This document shows, piece after piece, positions 33,454 through 41,573 of a stretch of 64,000 nt of DNA. The notes under the pieces are model-generated. The model saw nothing but the letters and a program-made list of their open reading frames with translations. It made no database searches and was not told where the DNA came from. Origin of the DNA: Ornithodoros turicata (lineage: Eukaryota > Arthropoda > Arachnida > Ixodida > Argasidae); assembly GCF_037126465.1 (NCBI RefSeq), contig NC_088206.1:28460790-28524789 (forward strand), read 5' to 3'. Made by a program: the position numbers and the translations under genes. Within the stretch, counting starts at the first letter, position 1, and the number at the start of each line of letters is the position of its first letter.

Positions 33454-33648
33454 TCAGTGCATGCCATTTGGGCGTCAAAGGAGGACGTTGAAGCGGAGCG
33501 ACAGAAGCTCAAACAACGATATGAGCATGCCGTCCCAATTCCTGGAACGAGAAAGTACCACAGCTTCGACCCGGTCAGCCGCTGCGAGGTCACCGCTGCT
33601 CAGACATCTTTCTCCACCGTAAAGAACTTTTGTGTGCTAACTGTGTAA
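33454..33648 (+). pseudogene. Broken gene (VDFAENY family), C-terminal piece
   Basis: Reading VHAIWASKEDVEAERQKL then RYEHAVPIPGTRKYHSFDP up to the stop TAA at about 33646. It follows directly after the right end of the 4.4-kb inverted-repeat element, on the same strand as the pieces before it. The content (charged linker, then KYHSFDPVS) fits a C-terminus of the same protein. No matching target duplication was found at the two junctions (CCTCTTCGC versus TCAGTGCAT). Confidence 0.6.
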
Positions 33649-33804
33649 TGGACAAGACATGGGAATGACTGCAAAAAGTAGTGCTTCAAAAGACATTCTC
33701 AAATTGTCGTGATACTTTATTTATGTTGTATAATGAAATCATGGCAAAAGAAGATGTGTTGTACGGATGTCCATGTGGCAACTGTGTTGATATTTCCAGA
33801 ACCT
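33649..33804. other. 3' flank of broken gene and Gypsy 2 target
   Basis: No feature except ACCT at 33801-33804, the left copy of the Gypsy 2 target duplication. Confidence 0.5.
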
Positions 33805-34147
33805 TGTGGGATTTGCTCCTGCAAGTAGCCTTCCCCACCGGGTTGTGGTCTAAGTAACCAGTACGTTCCCTATCGCCAATCAAGAATGACTCCGACACCA
33901 GACTGGAATGCAACTTACATCATTTATTCGTCTCGAACAGGTCTTCCTCCTGCGCTGCTCCGGTCCCGAATGTCCCCTTTTCCCCGTCGCTCCCTCCCGC
34001 CTCACCTCCCACTGACCTCAATCCGAGCGACAGAACGGCACGTGCGGCGATCTTGGTCAGTGGAAGAAAACCTGCCCGGAGGGCAGATGAGGAGGTTGGG
34101 GGGCCTCAGACAAAGGGCCGCCCCCTCCTCGCGACCGCGTCACCACA
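33805..34147 (-). repeat. Gypsy 2 3' LTR (343 bp)
   Basis: Starts TGT and ends ACA on each strand. Contains the 136 bases (33990-34125) absent from the other LTR. Confidence 0.9.
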
Positions 34148-34932
34148 CTCCCCCCCCACCTAAGGCCTCGACGCGGGGGGTTCCCCCCAAAAGTCCATGA
34201 GCTCCTGCTCAAATCCGGGGGGGGGGGTCCTGGGCTTTGGAGACGGGGGGCACCGGGCTGCTGGCGGCGGGAGAGAGGGGAGGGCGGTCCACTGGGCACA
34301 GGAGCCCCGGCCGAAACGCCTGTAGCACCCGCACTGCAGCTGCGACGGCGTCCTCCGGGTTCGGCAGTGCTGCCGGCGGGGGGGCAGCTGGGGGGGGCCG
34401 GCTCCGCTGACGGTGCCGCCCTGGAAGCCTCGGCGGCGCGGTGTCGCTCGCCCTGAACGTGGGTGGCCAGGTGGACGACGAGGCCGCCACACGATCGGCA
34501 CAGGCGGTCTGCCTCCTCCTCGGTGTAGGTTGCTGGAGGCTCCGAGGGGTGCCTGTCCGACAGGAGGCGGCCGCGGAAGGTGGCAGCCACGGACCCAGGG
34601 TCGGCCCCGCGCAGTGGTCTCGGCTGGTCGCGCCACCGTCGCGACGAGACGAAGCAAGCCGTCTCGTCCCCGACGAAGGCTGTCCAGGTGGCGACGGAGT
34701 GCCGCGTCGGGGTGGCCTGGGCAACAGGTCTCGCCACGCTCCTTCCGGGGGGCGCTCCCACACGCTTGCCCTTCGGCTTCGAGTGGCCGCCGTCTTGCTT
34801 TGAGGGACCAGAGGTCTTCTTAGGTGCCCTGGAAAGAGAAGGAAGTGCGGAAACACGAAATGTTATCGCGTGCGCAAACTGTGCGCGCGAGAACGCTGCT
34901 CCGCAGTCCGTGCCCCGCCGCGGGTAGGACAT
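34057..34932 (-). CDS. Gypsy 2 additional ORF downstream of integrase, function unknown
   Basis: 291 residues, overlapping the integrase end by about 70 bases in a -1 frame and running about 90 bases into the 3' LTR. GC-, Pro-, Arg- and Ala-rich. One region, CRSCGGLVVHLATHVQGERH at about residue 148, has a C-x2-C...H...H spacing that could bind zinc. No signal peptide or membrane segment is seen, so it is not an envelope protein in appearance. Because GC-rich DNA yields long open frames on several strands here (two other frames are also open at 34160-34856), coding status is uncertain. Confidence 0.4.
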   Translation of the reverse strand: MSYPRRGTDCGAAFSRAQFAHAITFRVSALPSLSRAPKKTSGPSKQDGGHSKPKGKRVGAPPGRSVARPVAQATPTRHSVATWTAFVGDETACFVSSRRWRDQPRPLRGADPGSVAATFRGRLLSDRHPSEPPATYTEEEADRLCRSCGGLVVHLATHVQGERHRAAEASRAAPSAEPAPPSCPPAGSTAEPGGRRRSCSAGATGVSAGAPVPSGPPSPLSRRQQPGAPRLQSPGPPPPDLSRSSWTFGGNPPRRGLRWGGSVVTRSRGGGGPLSEAPQPPHLPSGQVFFH

Positions 34933-36563
34933 ACCGGCCTACCGCGTTGTCTCAGGTTATAACTACCCAAGTTATCACGAGGGTGAGCCGGAGGGCAAAT
35001 AGCTACGCCCGTAGCATCATCCTCCTGGTCGCGCTCATGATAGCGTTTCAAATCGCCGACGTGAACGGGACCAGCCTCCTCCGCCGTGTCCACACGACTG
35101 AGACGGTACGACAAGCGGGATAATCGGGTAATCACCCGAAAAGGTCCCTCCCAGCGCTGTGCCAGTGACGCTGTGAAACCTACAGCAGCGTTGCTGAGCG
35201 GGTGTGTGCGCTTCAAGACCAAATCCCCTACTTCATATGACAGAGGACGGTGCCCCTTATCGTACTGACGCGCTTGTTCCGAGCGGGCGGAGTCCAGGCT
35301 CTCCCTTGCGGAATTCACCGCACCCGAGAGCCGACTACGCAACTCGCTCGCGTACCTCGACAGATTCCGAGCAATCGGCTCCGTGCACTGTCTCAGTCCG
35401 TTCTCCAATGGGAAAGCAACCTCCTTCCCAAAGTTAAGGTATGCCGGGGAAAACCCCGTTGACCTGTTTACTGTCGTCCTGGTTGCAAATCCCAACTCAG
35501 TAAGACGCACATCCCAATCCTTGTGCCTGTCGGTTAGAGCTACCAACATATGCTTAAGGTTGCGATTCACTCTTTCAGTAATGTTCGCCTGGGGATGATA
35601 CGGCGTCGTTCTCTTGTGCTGAATACCCAGTGCAGCACAAGAGTCGACAAAGACTCGGCCAGTGAAATAACTGGCGTTGTCAGTGATCAACTGTGCCGGA
35701 AAACCGAACCGGGAAAAGGTCTCCATCAGCCGGTCCCATATTCGCTCCGACACCAGCTTCCTAAGCGGGAATAACTCCACCCACTTGGAAAAGTGGTCAG
35801 TAACCACCAACAGGTACTGATTCCCCCGTGGACTTCTGGGAAATGGACCCATTACGTCACACGCTACTATGTGCCAGGGGTAGCTACTGACTACTGGCTG
35901 CATGAACCCTGGGGGTTTACCACCCCTTGGTTTTGCTTTCTGGCACACGGGGCAGCTCCGGGTAAAGCGCATAACATCCTGCCTCATCCCCGGCCAGGTC
36001 GCGACGCGGCATAACTTATGAAAAGTCTTGCTGCCACTGCCGTGACCCGCAAGGGCTGAGTCATGGAAATAACGCATAAACACCCTTCGCAATTTCCTGG
36101 GAACTACGACCTTGAAGGGGGGAACACTCTCGTCCTCCTCGTCTAACCCGGGCACATATCGCAGCAAAAGCCCGTCCTCACTCCAGAGATATGAGTCGAG
36201 GCACCCGTCGTCATCCCTGCCAGCGTTACCGGTGTCAGCTGCGCTATTATCCGCCAGCTTTTCCGACACCCGCTGACATAAACCGTCCGACTTCTGTGCC
36301 TCTAAGAGCTCTTCCCTGCTTACGATCGTGCCACAAGATCGCGGCCACGAGATCCCCCTCCTCGGTCTGCCGTTCCACGCCTTCCGGGAGATTAGCGTAA
36401 TCGCACGCGCACCCAATCTCCCCTCCTCTCTCTTCCGCTGGGAGAGAGGACCTCCCGCGTCTAGCGGCCCTAACCAGGTCCAAGTCACCCACACAACCGG
36501 TCGATGACCTGCCCTGACCCTGAGATTCCTGCCGTAATTCACAGCTGTAACCCAGTGGCGCAC
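34863..36563 (-). CDS. Gypsy 2 integrase
   Basis: The readable integrase starts around residue 80 of this frame. HHCC zinc domain: HDSALAGHGSGSKTFHKL then CPVCQKAK. Core acidic residues in VACDVMGPFPRSPRG, LITDNASYFTG and the E of ANITERVNRNLKH. C-terminal GPY/F-like block RWEGPFRVITRLSRLSYRL and HVGDLKRYHE. It integrates element cDNA into host DNA. It lies in a different frame from RT-RNase H (36247-38496), with the natural join near 36330, so one extra or missing base separates them: either damage, an assembly error, or an unusual +1 shift. Confidence 0.9.
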   Translation of the reverse strand: MRHWVTAVNYGRNLRVRAGHRPVVWVTWTWLGPLDAGGPLSQRKREEGRLGARAITLISRKAWNGRPRRGISWPRSCGTIVSREELLEAQKSDGLCQRVSEKLADNSAADTGNAGRDDDGCLDSYLWSEDGLLLRYVPGLDEEDESVPPFKVVVPRKLRRVFMRYFHDSALAGHGSGSKTFHKLCRVATWPGMRQDVMRFTRSCPVCQKAKPRGGKPPGFMQPVVSSYPWHIVACDVMGPFPRSPRGNQYLLVVTDHFSKWVELFPLRKLVSERIWDRLMETFSRFGFPAQLITDNASYFTGRVFVDSCAALGIQHKRTTPYHPQANITERVNRNLKHMLVALTDRHKDWDVRLTELGFATRTTVNRSTGFSPAYLNFGKEVAFPLENGLRQCTEPIARNLSRYASELRSRLSGAVNSARESLDSARSEQARQYDKGHRPLSYEVGDLVLKRTHPLSNAAVGFTASLAQRWEGPFRVITRLSRLSYRLSRVDTAEEAGPVHVGDLKRYHERDQEDDATGVAICPPAHPRDNLGSYNLRQRGRPVCPTRGGARTAEQRSRAHSLRTR

Positions 36564-38496
36564 GGGACAAAGCGTCTGCCACTTTGTTCGCGTTTCCTTT
36601 CAGGTATTCTACATGGTAGGAATAGCCCTGCAGTGCTAACGCCCAGCGTGCTAATCTGCCTGACGGTTTCTTCAACCGCTGCAGCCAAGAGAGTGCTTGG
36701 TGGTCGGTCTGAATGGTAAAGGTTGTCCCATCCAGATACATGTCAAACTTTTTCAAGCCAAACATTACCGCCAAGCACTCCTTCTCCGTAACGGAATAGT
36801 TCATCTCCGCCGGCGACAGTGTACGACTAGCGAACCCGACCGGGCATAGACCACCGTCGTGTTCCTGTAGCAACACTGCACCAAGCCCGTAATCGCTTGC
36901 ATCAGTTTGCATAACGAACGGCTTGTTAAGATCTGGCAACCACAATTTAGCTGTATCCGCTATAGCTTGTGATAAGGAGCGAAACGCCTCCTCCTGCCTA
37001 GGCCCCCAAGCCCACTGGGAATTCTTCCGCAGTAGCTCGTACAGTGGTTTTGCTAAGGACGCGCAATGCGGGATGAACTGGCGATAGAAGCCAACCATTC
37101 CTAGGAACCTCTGAAGGCTCCTGACGTCATGCGGACGAGGATACTCGAGTATGGCCCTCAATTTATCCTCATTCGGACTTAGCGTACCAAGATCAACTAC
37201 AAAACCAAGGAGATCCACCTTGGGGGATGCAAGCTGAACTTTGCCGGGATTAATGGTCAACCCCGCGTCCCTCATCCGACTTAGCACATTGCCCAAGTGA
37301 ACGAGATGCTCATCGAACGACTTAGAAAATACCACTACGTCGTCCATGTAAGCCATGGCGTAATTGAACTTCGCGTCATCCAGCACGACGTCCATTAGCC
37401 TCTGGAAGCTAGCGGGCGAGTTGGACAATCCAAAAGGGAGTCTCGTAAATTCAAACAAGCCTCTGTGACACGTGAATGTCGTCTTTTGGATATCCTCCTC
37501 CCCTACAGGAATCTGCAGAAAGCCCCTGCTACAGTCCAAAATCGTGAACACGCTGGCATTCCCCAACGCGTACATGATCGACTCGATGGACGGAAAAGGA
37601 TAAGCATCTCTGACCGTCACGGCGTTTAACTGGCGATAATCCACACACAGCCTTGCCGTCCCATCTTTTTTAGGTGCCAGCACCACCGGGAAAGCCCAGG
37701 GGCTCTGCGACCGCCTAACCGCGCCTGTCGCAATCATCTCATCCAGCGCCGCGTCAAGGAGATCCCTCTTACGCGCGCTGAGGGGCCTGGGGTTACACCG
37801 CCAGGGCCTCGCAGTACCAGTATCAATCCGATGTTCTAGAACATCGGTTGTTCCTGGGTGCTCCGTAAACATTTCGGAAAAGGGTAGCAAAGCGTCCAAG
37901 AGCCTGGCGCGCTCAACTCCTCTGCCCCCGAAAGACGCTACCACCCGCTCGATATCCTGTGGGATTCTCCCCACAGTTTGCATAAGCTTAGTTTCTGACG
38001 AGTGGGTATCCACACGACTGGTTAAACGGCCAGTCGGTGAAGGAGAGGCGAAAGGAATCAGTGGGCTTAGCGGTCCCCCACACCGATATCCGTTTGCCTT
38101 TAAATCGAGAATCAATCCCTCTCGGACAATGAAATCTCGTCCCAAAATAACTGGGATTGACAGCCCTGACAGGTAAATGAACCGTTGTCTGCACCGTCCC
38201 CCGCTAAAGCGCATTGTAAGTCTCACTGCGCCTGTAGCACTGGACATTCCCGATGCTAACCGCAAAGGGATATCAACCTTCCTGACGCGGACATTTCGTT
38301 CACGACAGTGCGCGTACACGGCGTCTCCAATTAGCGAGAGCGTGGCACCGGTATCCACCAGGCCAATGTACTCTTTCCCAGCTATTGTTACGCCTATGTA
38401 CGGACCGAACACAGGAGCAGACTCCTGAACTCTACAAGCTATTGGGGCGAAAACTGATCCATCCTCGGCAAAAGACTGCGGCGAGGTATGAAACAC
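36247..38496 (-). CDS. pol: Gypsy 2 protease, RT and RNase H
   Basis: Protease active site LVDTGATLSLIGD, then VILGRDFIV. RT: LCVDYRQLNAVTVRDAYP, LPFGLSNSPASFQRLMD and AYMDDVVVFSKS (catalytic YMDD). RNase H: MQTDASDYGLGAVL, SVTEKECLAV, TDHQALSWL and ADALSRAP. The frame is also open upstream of 38496 back across the gag stop, so expression is expected from gag by a -1 shift at 38574-38568. The final 80 residues of the frame (after the RNase H) are out of frame with the integrase. Intact domains agree with a young element. Confidence 0.93.
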   Translation of the reverse strand: MFHTSPQSFAEDGSVFAPIACRVQESAPVFGPYIGVTIAGKEYIGLVDTGATLSLIGDAVYAHCRERNVRVRKVDIPLRLASGMSSATGAVRLTMRFSGGRCRQRFIYLSGLSIPVILGRDFIVREGLILDLKANGYRCGGPLSPLIPFASPSPTGRLTSRVDTHSSETKLMQTVGRIPQDIERVVASFGGRGVERARLLDALLPFSEMFTEHPGTTDVLEHRIDTGTARPWRCNPRPLSARKRDLLDAALDEMIATGAVRRSQSPWAFPVVLAPKKDGTARLCVDYRQLNAVTVRDAYPFPSIESIMYALGNASVFTILDCSRGFLQIPVGEEDIQKTTFTCHRGLFEFTRLPFGLSNSPASFQRLMDVVLDDAKFNYAMAYMDDVVVFSKSFDEHLVHLGNVLSRMRDAGLTINPGKVQLASPKVDLLGFVVDLGTLSPNEDKLRAILEYPRPHDVRSLQRFLGMVGFYRQFIPHCASLAKPLYELLRKNSQWAWGPRQEEAFRSLSQAIADTAKLWLPDLNKPFVMQTDASDYGLGAVLLQEHDGGLCPVGFASRTLSPAEMNYSVTEKECLAVMFGLKKFDMYLDGTTFTIQTDHQALSWLQRLKKPSGRLARWALALQGYSYHVEYLKGNANKVADALSRAPLGYSCELRQESQGQGRSSTGCVGDLDLVRAARRGRSSLPAEERGGEIGCACDYANLPEGVERQTEEGDLVAAILWHDRKQGRALRGTEVGRFMSAGVGKAGG

Positions 38497-38564
38497 ACGC
38501 CCCGAGCTCTCTCTGACTGCCGACGACGGATTAGGGCTAACCCCAACTGCCGCCGCCGGTGTAA

Positions 38565-39731
38565 CTAGTTTCCCTGCGCCGAGCGGAAATTTCCCCGACG
38601 CACAGGACAGTCACGCTTGTAATGCCCTGGTTGATTACAGCCATAGCATCTGGGCTGCGCCCGCCCGCGGTCCGCCTGTGGCATTCTGCTACTGGGGTCC
38701 CTCTCTACCTGGTTCTGCCTATCCTGAACCCTCCGAGCAGTGGATGTTCCACTTCTCGGACCGCCGCGTGAGTTTTCGCCAAACCCCGCACGGCGCCTCT
38801 GTTCAAAGGAGAAAGGATCCAGGGAGCGCGGCGGGACGATGACGTCCGACCGGCTTCCCGCGTCCGCAACCAAGGACGTCGCTTCCCTTCCCCGTGGAGC
38901 GGAGTCCTTCACACCCGCCCAAGCGCAACCCGGCTCAACTGATAGTTCCGGGCGCGGTGGAGGTTGGTACCGCAATTCAGACAATAGATCAGCCTGAATC
39001 GCACGAGCCTCTCGTGCAAGCGCATCAAGATTCTCGAAATTTCGCCCCCGTAGATACGGACGGAAGCTAGGATGGCTCTGCCGTATAACACGCGAAACCT
39101 TATCCTGATCTGTGGCCGTCGGGTCGGCCCTATCGTAGAGCTCCTGAATTGCGCGCACAAATTCAATGAGACTCTCGTCGGCGTGCTGTGTGCGAAAAGC
39201 TAACTCTTCGCGCACACGCATTGCGTAGTCGGGTGGCAAAAATTCCTCCCTAAAACGCTGCCGGAAGTCCGCCATCGAGGTGAAAGGCTTCTGCAGCCTT
39301 CGCCATCGAGCGGCGTCCCCCACTAGAGCTACTGGCAAGACCTGCCCTAGCACTACCTCGTCGGACGCTCTAGATGCAACCTGATAGGTCTCCATCTCCA
39401 ATAGGAAGTCAGCTACCGACTTTCTATCAGAGTATCCCGAGTACGTCGGAATTGTCATACTCGGGTGGAGCCGTGGGGGAAAAGTAGAATGCGGGCTAGT
39501 CTGCGCCGCATTCAACTGCTGGGTCAATGAAGCGACAATATTTGTCACTTGCAGCAATAAGCTAGCGGTATCAACCGCTTGTGGAGTGGGGAGAGGTGGA
39601 TGCACACCTGCCCCCGTGTTGGTTCCGGCATCGCCGTTGCCGCCACGTGCTCCCGCCTCGCCGGGGTTAATAGTGTCCCCGTTTGTTGCTGACCCGGACT
39701 GATTTTCCATGGATCGCGTATGCACTACCAT
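38565..39731 (-). CDS. gag: Gypsy 2 Gag with CCHC knuckle
   Basis: 388 residues from an ATG at 39731. Capsid region includes SVADFLLEMETYQ, LVGDAARWRRLQ and DYAMRVREELAFRTQ. One CCHC knuckle, CYGCNQPGHYKRDC, near the C-terminus binds element RNA. The last codons are GGA AAC TAG, so the stop follows immediately after a G-GGA-AAC slippery heptamer. Gag multimers form the virus-like particle in the cytoplasm. Confidence 0.93.
   Translation of the reverse strand: MVVHTRSMENQSGSATNGDTINPGEAGARGGNGDAGTNTGAGVHPPLPTPQAVDTASLLLQVTNIVASLTQQLNAAQTSPHSTFPPRLHPSMTIPTYSGYSDRKSVADFLLEMETYQVASRASDEVVLGQVLPVALVGDAARWRRLQKPFTSMADFRQRFREEFLPPDYAMRVREELAFRTQHADESLIEFVRAIQELYDRADPTATDQDKVSRVIRQSHPSFRPYLRGRNFENLDALAREARAIQADLLSELRYQPPPRPELSVEPGCAWAGVKDSAPRGREATSLVADAGSRSDVIVPPRSLDPFSFEQRRRAGFGENSRGGPRSGTSTARRVQDRQNQVERDPSSRMPQADRGRAQPRCYGCNQPGHYKRDCPVRRGNFRSAQGN
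38568..38574 (-). promoter_or_regulatory. Probable -1 ribosomal frameshift site (GGGAAAC)
   Basis: Heptamer G GGA AAC in gag frame, with the TAG stop next. The -1 frame is open from here into the protease. GGGAAAC is a known retroviral slippery sequence. I did not fold the downstream RNA, though the next 40 bases are GC-rich. Confidence 0.7.
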
Positions 39732-39832
39732 GCCACGAGGCGCCTAACACCCGTGTTCCCCCAAAATCCTAACAGGGCCCCCAAAATGTAGAGCGCTCAG
39801 AACCACTCTCAATTGACGACAAAGGAACGTAG

Positions 39833-39850
39833 GCCCCACGTTGGGCGCCA
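39833..39850 (-). other. Gypsy 2 primer binding site (tRNA-Lys type)
   Basis: TGGCGCCCAACGTGGGGC, beginning two bases after the LTR end; recalled as complementary to the 3' end of tRNA-Lys1,2. Confidence 0.75.
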
Positions 39851-39852
39851 GA

Positions 39853-40058
39853 TGTGGGATTTGCTCCTGCAAGTAGCCTTCCCCACCGGGTTGTGGTCTA
39901 AGTAACCAGTACGTTCCCTATCGCCAATCAAGAATGACTCCGACACCAGACTGGAATGCAACTTACATCATTTATTCGTCTCGAACAGGTCTTCCTCCTG
40001 CGCTGCTCCGGTCCCGAATGTCCCCTTTTCCCCGTCGTCCTCGCGACCGCGTCAAACA
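39853..40058 (-). repeat. Gypsy 2 5' LTR with 136-bp internal deletion
   Basis: Identical to the 3' LTR over 185 bases, then jumps from CCCGTCG to TCCTCGCGACC. In element direction the lost segment lies within the first 150 bases, i.e. U3, where promoter and enhancer would be. Confidence 0.85.
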
Positions 40059-40190
40059 ACCTTTGAATCATTGCAGTCACTAAGTGTCACTGCAGTGAAT
40101 AAGTATCACTTCAAGCACTGCAGTCACTTTGTATGAACTTTCGTTCGCGGCCAACAACCTTTTACTCAGACGTTTCATCCGCTCGTTTCA

Positions 40191-40223
40191 TCCGCATCTT
40201 TTTTGACGGCTCGTAGTTTTAGC
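40191..40223 (+). repeat. Left arm of a 1.35-kb-spaced inverted repeat
   Basis: TTTTTTGACGGCTCGTAGTTT here is complementary to 41542-41567, with matches extending outward (TCCGC.TC). May be ends of a class II element covering 40191-41573. No transposase is seen between them. Confidence 0.55.
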
Positions 40224-40797
40224 AAGGTATATTTAGACAGGTAGCGTAACTCCCATAGGCCCCTGTGTCTTCAGAATGACGCCATGATAGAGACGGTCAG
40301 CGCCATCCATCCGTTGCGCGGACTACAACGATTGTAAATAAATGACGTCAGAGAAGACGTCACTAGTATGAATAATAAGTAGTGCATAATTATCCATGCA
40401 CGTTTACATTGGCCCGGCCCACTTCGCTTGCCTTGTATTCCCTTTTCCGCGCACAGTCAACAATACCAGACGAGAACACAGACAAATAAAGCATATCAGA
40501 TTTAATGAATCATATCAATTCCAAATACATAGTTATCACAGATTTGACAACTTCAAACAGAAACGCATCGTGATGACCATAGAGAAATTAGGAAGGCTCA
40601 CATAAGGCCCATTTCTCCCCTAGAGCTATACGTATACCTAGTGGTCAGACGTTTGCATTTATTCAATAAGTGGCCGTTATAGGTCCATTGCAACAGAACA
40701 CGACATCGTTGGTACACAGTTGGTTCCTACTAACACTCACACCATCATGGCCGCTCGTCCCATGACGAAATTTTTTTTCGAGGGCCCAGCAACATGG

Positions 40798-40983
40798 ATC
40801 ATTGTATTCATCTGTTCACTCGTATTAATCTTGGTTTACAGCACGGAGATGTGAACGTCGCTTCCTGTTTAACCCAAAGAGTGTCCGAACATCATTGTAT
40901 TCATCTGTTCACTCGTGTTAATCTTGGTTTACAGCACGGAGATGTGAACGTCGCTTCCTGTTTAACCCAAAGAGTGTCCGAAC
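40798..40983 (+). repeat. 93-bp tandem duplication
   Basis: Two consecutive units (40798-40890, 40891-40983) differing at about one base (CGTATTAATC versus CGTGTTAATC). The period is 31 codons, so the duplication keeps an open frame, but the peptide matches nothing known to me. Confidence 0.95.
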
Positions 40984-41334
40984 TCCGTATTACAATGCAC
41001 GGACACACGGTACGGATACAGAGACGCACGGATAAACAGACCCAACTGTGAGTGACACATGCGCAAAGGAGCAGGATACGGAAATGTACTGGAGTGGTAG
41101 ATGATCTCGTATATGTGCACAAGCGGGGCAACAGAAAGCTTTTGCTACATTGAAATTATGAATAACCTATTAGTACACACACAAGCCACGCCCATGTTGT
41201 AAAGTTTTTCTGTTTACAACCGTACCTCTACTGTCAACACCCAGGATCGCTCGCGCCTCTTGCTGGTGGCCTTGCCGATGGGTCTGACTTGGTATTTTCG
41301 CTTGTTTTCGCTACCAGTTTAGACATACCTTGGT

Positions 41335-41548
41335 TTTAGCGCAAAGCTGGGAAGAAAGGAGGTTACATTGACACGCCACACGAGGGGGGAAGGGGTACAA
41401 ACCGTCGGGTGACCTCATTTTTGATAAGATAGCTCTGATTCCGGCACTTACCGCGCGCGTTTGTTCCGTGGGTAAGGCTTGTAACCATTTTCCCCCTCGT
41501 GTGGCGTGTCAGTGTAACCTCACTTCTTCGCAGCTTTGCGCCCAAACT
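41335..41548. repeat. Inverted repeat, about 60-bp arms (MITE-like)
   Basis: GCGCAAAGCTG, then GACACGCCACACGAGGGGG on the left (41339-41390) and the complements on the right (41485-41542). Imperfect arms with about 90 bases between. It lies inside the larger inverted repeat 40191-41573. Confidence 0.7.
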
Positions 41549-41573
41549 ACGAGCCGTCAAAAAAGAGGCGGAG

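Larger units (their letters stand above)
33805..40058 (-). mobile_element. Ty3/Gypsy retrotransposon 2, near complete and young
   Basis: LTRs at 33805-34147 (3') and 39853-40058 (5'), target duplication ACCT (33801-33804 and 40059-40062). The first 185 aligned LTR bases show no difference. The primer site TGGCGCCCAACGTGGGGC at 39833-39850 (minus strand), two bases from the LTR, matches the tRNA-Lys1,2 type. A G-rich polypurine tract GGTGGGGGGGGAG abuts the 3' LTR. Gag, protease-RT-RNase H, integrase and an extra ORF follow in order. Confidence 0.93.

Noticed and set aside
29004..33462. 9-bp MULE target duplication
   Set aside because: CCTCTTCGC versus TCAGTGCAT do not match under any small shift of the ends.
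34160..34856. Long open frames (165 and 215 residues on the minus strand; 136, 120 and 115 on the plus strand)
   Set aside because: Overlapping frames in GC-rich DNA at the Gypsy 2 3' end; only one (34057-34932) was kept, with low confidence.
40798..40983. CRISPR-like array
   Set aside because: Two adjacent 93-bp units, no spacers, eukaryotic context.
40794..41051. 85-residue frame with a 31-residue repeat
   Set aside because: Open because a 93-bp unit is duplicated; no other sign of coding.
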